This document shows positions 5,123-6,150 of a stretch of DNA of 6,150 nt, one piece after another. Position 1 is the first letter of the stretch; every line of letters begins with the position of its first letter. The position numbers were made by a program, and so were the translations under genes. The notes beneath the pieces are model-generated. The model was not told the DNA's origin. It was given only the letters and a program-made list of their open reading frames with translations, and made no database searches. This DNA comes from Anaerotignum sp. (GTDB taxonomy: Bacteria > Bacillota > Clostridia > Lachnospirales > Anaerotignaceae): contig JAFRZQ010000411.1 of assembly GCA_017442465.1 (NCBI GenBank), positions 1 to 6,150 of the forward strand, written 5' to 3'.

Positions 5123-6150
5123 TTATTTCCGTCTTCTGATTGCCAGAGCCAGACCGGAGATACCGCTCATTGCCAGCCATACCATGGAAGGATCGCCTGT
5201 TTTGGGGATGTCGGACAGGATCACTTCGCCGTCACCGATTTCAACTTCTTCGATGATAGGTTCATCTACTACTTCAATTTCAGGAATATCGATCAGAGGA
5301 ACTTCTTCTTCAAGGATTTCTTCTTCTCTGTCGTTATCTCTATCTCTGTCACGATCTCTGTCATTGTCATTATCGCTGTCAGCGTCTGCGTCGGCATCAG
5401 CGTCGGCATCGGCATCTGCGTCTGCATCTGCGTCGGCGTCTGCATCGGCGTCGGCGTCTGCGTCTGCATCTGCGTCGGCGTCTGCATCAGCGTCTGCATC
5501 TGCGTCTGCGTCGGCATCAGCATCTGCATCAGCATCGGCGTCTGCATCTGCGTCTGCGTCGGCATCGGCATCGGCGTCGGCGTCTGCATCTGCGTCTGCA
5601 TCAGCGTCTGCGTCGGCGTCTGCATCTGCATCTGCATCTGCGTCGGCATCGGCATCAGCGTCGGCGTCTGCGTCGGCATCGGCATCAGCGTCTGCGTCTG
5701 CGTCTGCATCTGCATCTGCGTCTGCATCAGCGTCTGCATCGGCATCGGCATCGGCGTCTGCGTCTGCATCTGCGTCTGCATCGGCGTCAGCATCAGCATC
5801 TGCATCGGCATCTGCGTCGGCGTCAGCGTCTGCATCTGCGTCGGCGTCTGCGTCTGCATCTGCGTCTGCGTCTGCATCTGCATCTGCATCGGCGTCAGCA
5901 TCTGCATCGGCGTCAGCATCTGCATCTGCATCAGCGTCTGCATCTGCGTCGGCGTCTGCATCAGCGTCAGCATCTGCATCGGCGTCGGCATCGGCGTCTG
6001 CGTCAGCGTCTGCATCGGCATCAGCGTCAGATTCTTCATCCTGAACGCCTGGTTTATAGTTATTCATGCCTTTATCATGTTCAGAATCCTGATTGCCTTC
6101 CTGTCTGCCAATCACGATTGTTACAGTTTTGCCATCCTGTGTGATAGTAA
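5123..6150 (-). CDS. Wall-anchored surface protein with a (Asp-Ala)108 stalk, 5' partial
   Basis: The frame is open to the right edge of the window, so the N-terminal signal and any binding domains lie beyond it; 341 residues are visible. The GTG at 6115 is an internal Val codon within TITQDGKTVTIVIG, which looks like the end of a beta-strand domain, so I do not treat it as the start. Visible residues 41-256 are 108 consecutive Asp-Ala dipeptides. An Asp-x tail (x = Ser, Asn or Arg) follows, then an acidic Glu/Ile/Val-rich segment, the sorting signal IPKTGD, a hydrophobic stretch (PSMVWLAMSGISGLALAI) and RRRK. The plan resembles Ser-Asp repeat proteins of staphylococci (Clf/Sdr), where a dipeptide stalk lifts a ligand-binding head off the wall. 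Here Ala replaces Ser, so the hydroxyl used for Ser O-glycosylation is absent. The neighbouring class B sortase is the likely anchoring enzyme (inference). Ligand unknown. Confidence 0.88.
   Translation of the reverse strand, partial: TITQDGKTVTIVIGRQEGNQDSEHDKGMNNYKPGVQDEESDADADADADADADADADADADADADADADADADADADADADADADADADADADADADADADADADADADADADADADADADADADADADADADADADADADADADADADADADADADADADADADADADADADADADADADADADADADADADADADADADADADADADADADADADADADADADADADADADADADADADADADADADADADADADSDNDNDRDRDRDRDNDREEEILEEEVPLIDIPEIEVVDEPIIEEVEIGDGEVILSDIPKTGDPSMVWLAMSGISGLALAIRRRK
5195..5209 (-). other. Wall-sorting motif IPKTG of the Asp-Ala repeat protein
   Basis: IPKTG followed by Asp, a hydrophobic segment and RRRK, 28 residues from the C-terminus. 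It shares the pattern D-(V/I)-P-K-T-x-D-x-S-x-x-W-L-A-(L/M)-S-G-(F/I)-S-G with the adhesin, pointing to one anchoring enzyme for both. Confidence 0.9.
5381..6028 (-). repeat. 648-bp hexanucleotide array encoding 108 Asp-Ala units
   Basis: A tandem array of the hexamer GAY-GCH on the coding strand, with no insertion, frameshift or amino-acid change. The DNA is not uniform: Asp uses both GAC and GAT, and Ala uses GCA, GCC and GCT, while GCG does not appear. Local exact or near-exact duplications are embedded, for example 5641-5670 with 5671-5700 and 5883-5900 with 5901-5918. Because the period is six, other frames also stay open across the array; these are by-products. Confidence 0.96.

Noticed and set aside
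5381..6028. CRISPR or non-coding satellite array
   Set aside because: The unit is six bases with no spacers, in frame with a sorting signal downstream, and all changes are synonymous.
5184..6044. A plus-strand open frame encoding a long Ser-Ala repeat
   Set aside because: It is the complement of the Asp-Ala array; a six-base period keeps several frames open. It lacks a ribosome binding site and a secretion signal, whereas the minus-strand frame ends in a complete sorting signal.
6113..6115. GTG at 6115 as the start of the Asp-Ala protein
   Set aside because: The frame continues open to the window edge with beta-strand-like sequence, and a wall-anchored protein needs a signal peptide, which is absent after 6115.

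Overview
The window looks like a cell-surface adhesin locus of a Gram-positive anaerobe of the class Clostridia (Bacillota), probably a gut-associated member of the Oscillospiraceae or a neighbouring family. The grounds are a class B sortase, two wall-sorting signals of the (V/I)PKT(N/G)D type followed by a hydrophobic stretch and an Arg/Lys tail, a Cys-Gln thioester domain, a BTAD-type regulator with a GGDEF-like tail, and strong AAGGAG or GGGGG ribosome binding sites. The species cannot be named from the sequence.

Layout: bases 1-651 (+) are the 3' part of a BTAD (SARP-like) transcriptional regulator whose C-terminal half is a degenerate GGDEF domain, closed by an intrinsic terminator at 664-688. 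Everything else is on the minus strand and converges on it. A class B sortase lies at 687-1466 with its own promoter near 1508-1543. A 1064-residue thioester surface adhesin lies at 1660-4854, with a terminator at 1586-1618. Its leader (4855-5000) contains a class I cyclic di-GMP riboswitch (4883-4971). A second wall-anchored protein, with 108 uninterrupted Asp-Ala dipeptides, runs from 5123 off the right edge and has a terminator at 5049-5081.

How the parts may work together: the sortase can anchor both surface proteins through their PKT(N/G) signals. The adhesin carries one cysteine in the whole protein, placed to form a thioester with Gln708, which suggests covalent attachment to a host or partner surface. 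Two regulatory layers are visible. The adhesin mRNA begins with a c-di-GMP aptamer. The adhesin and sortase promoters also share an 18-bp element, two GTAACC boxes 12 bp apart, whose geometry resembles SARP-type operators. The neighbouring BTAD regulator is the natural candidate to bind it. Its GGDEF-like domain has lost the catalytic signature (SSSQF) but keeps an RxxD motif exactly five residues upstream, the spacing of the c-di-GMP inhibitory site. The most interesting hypothesis is therefore that c-di-GMP controls this sortase-adhesin system twice, through a protein activator and through a riboswitch. The riboswitch, thioester domain and sortase are well supported; the protein-level c-di-GMP link and the operator assignment are inference.
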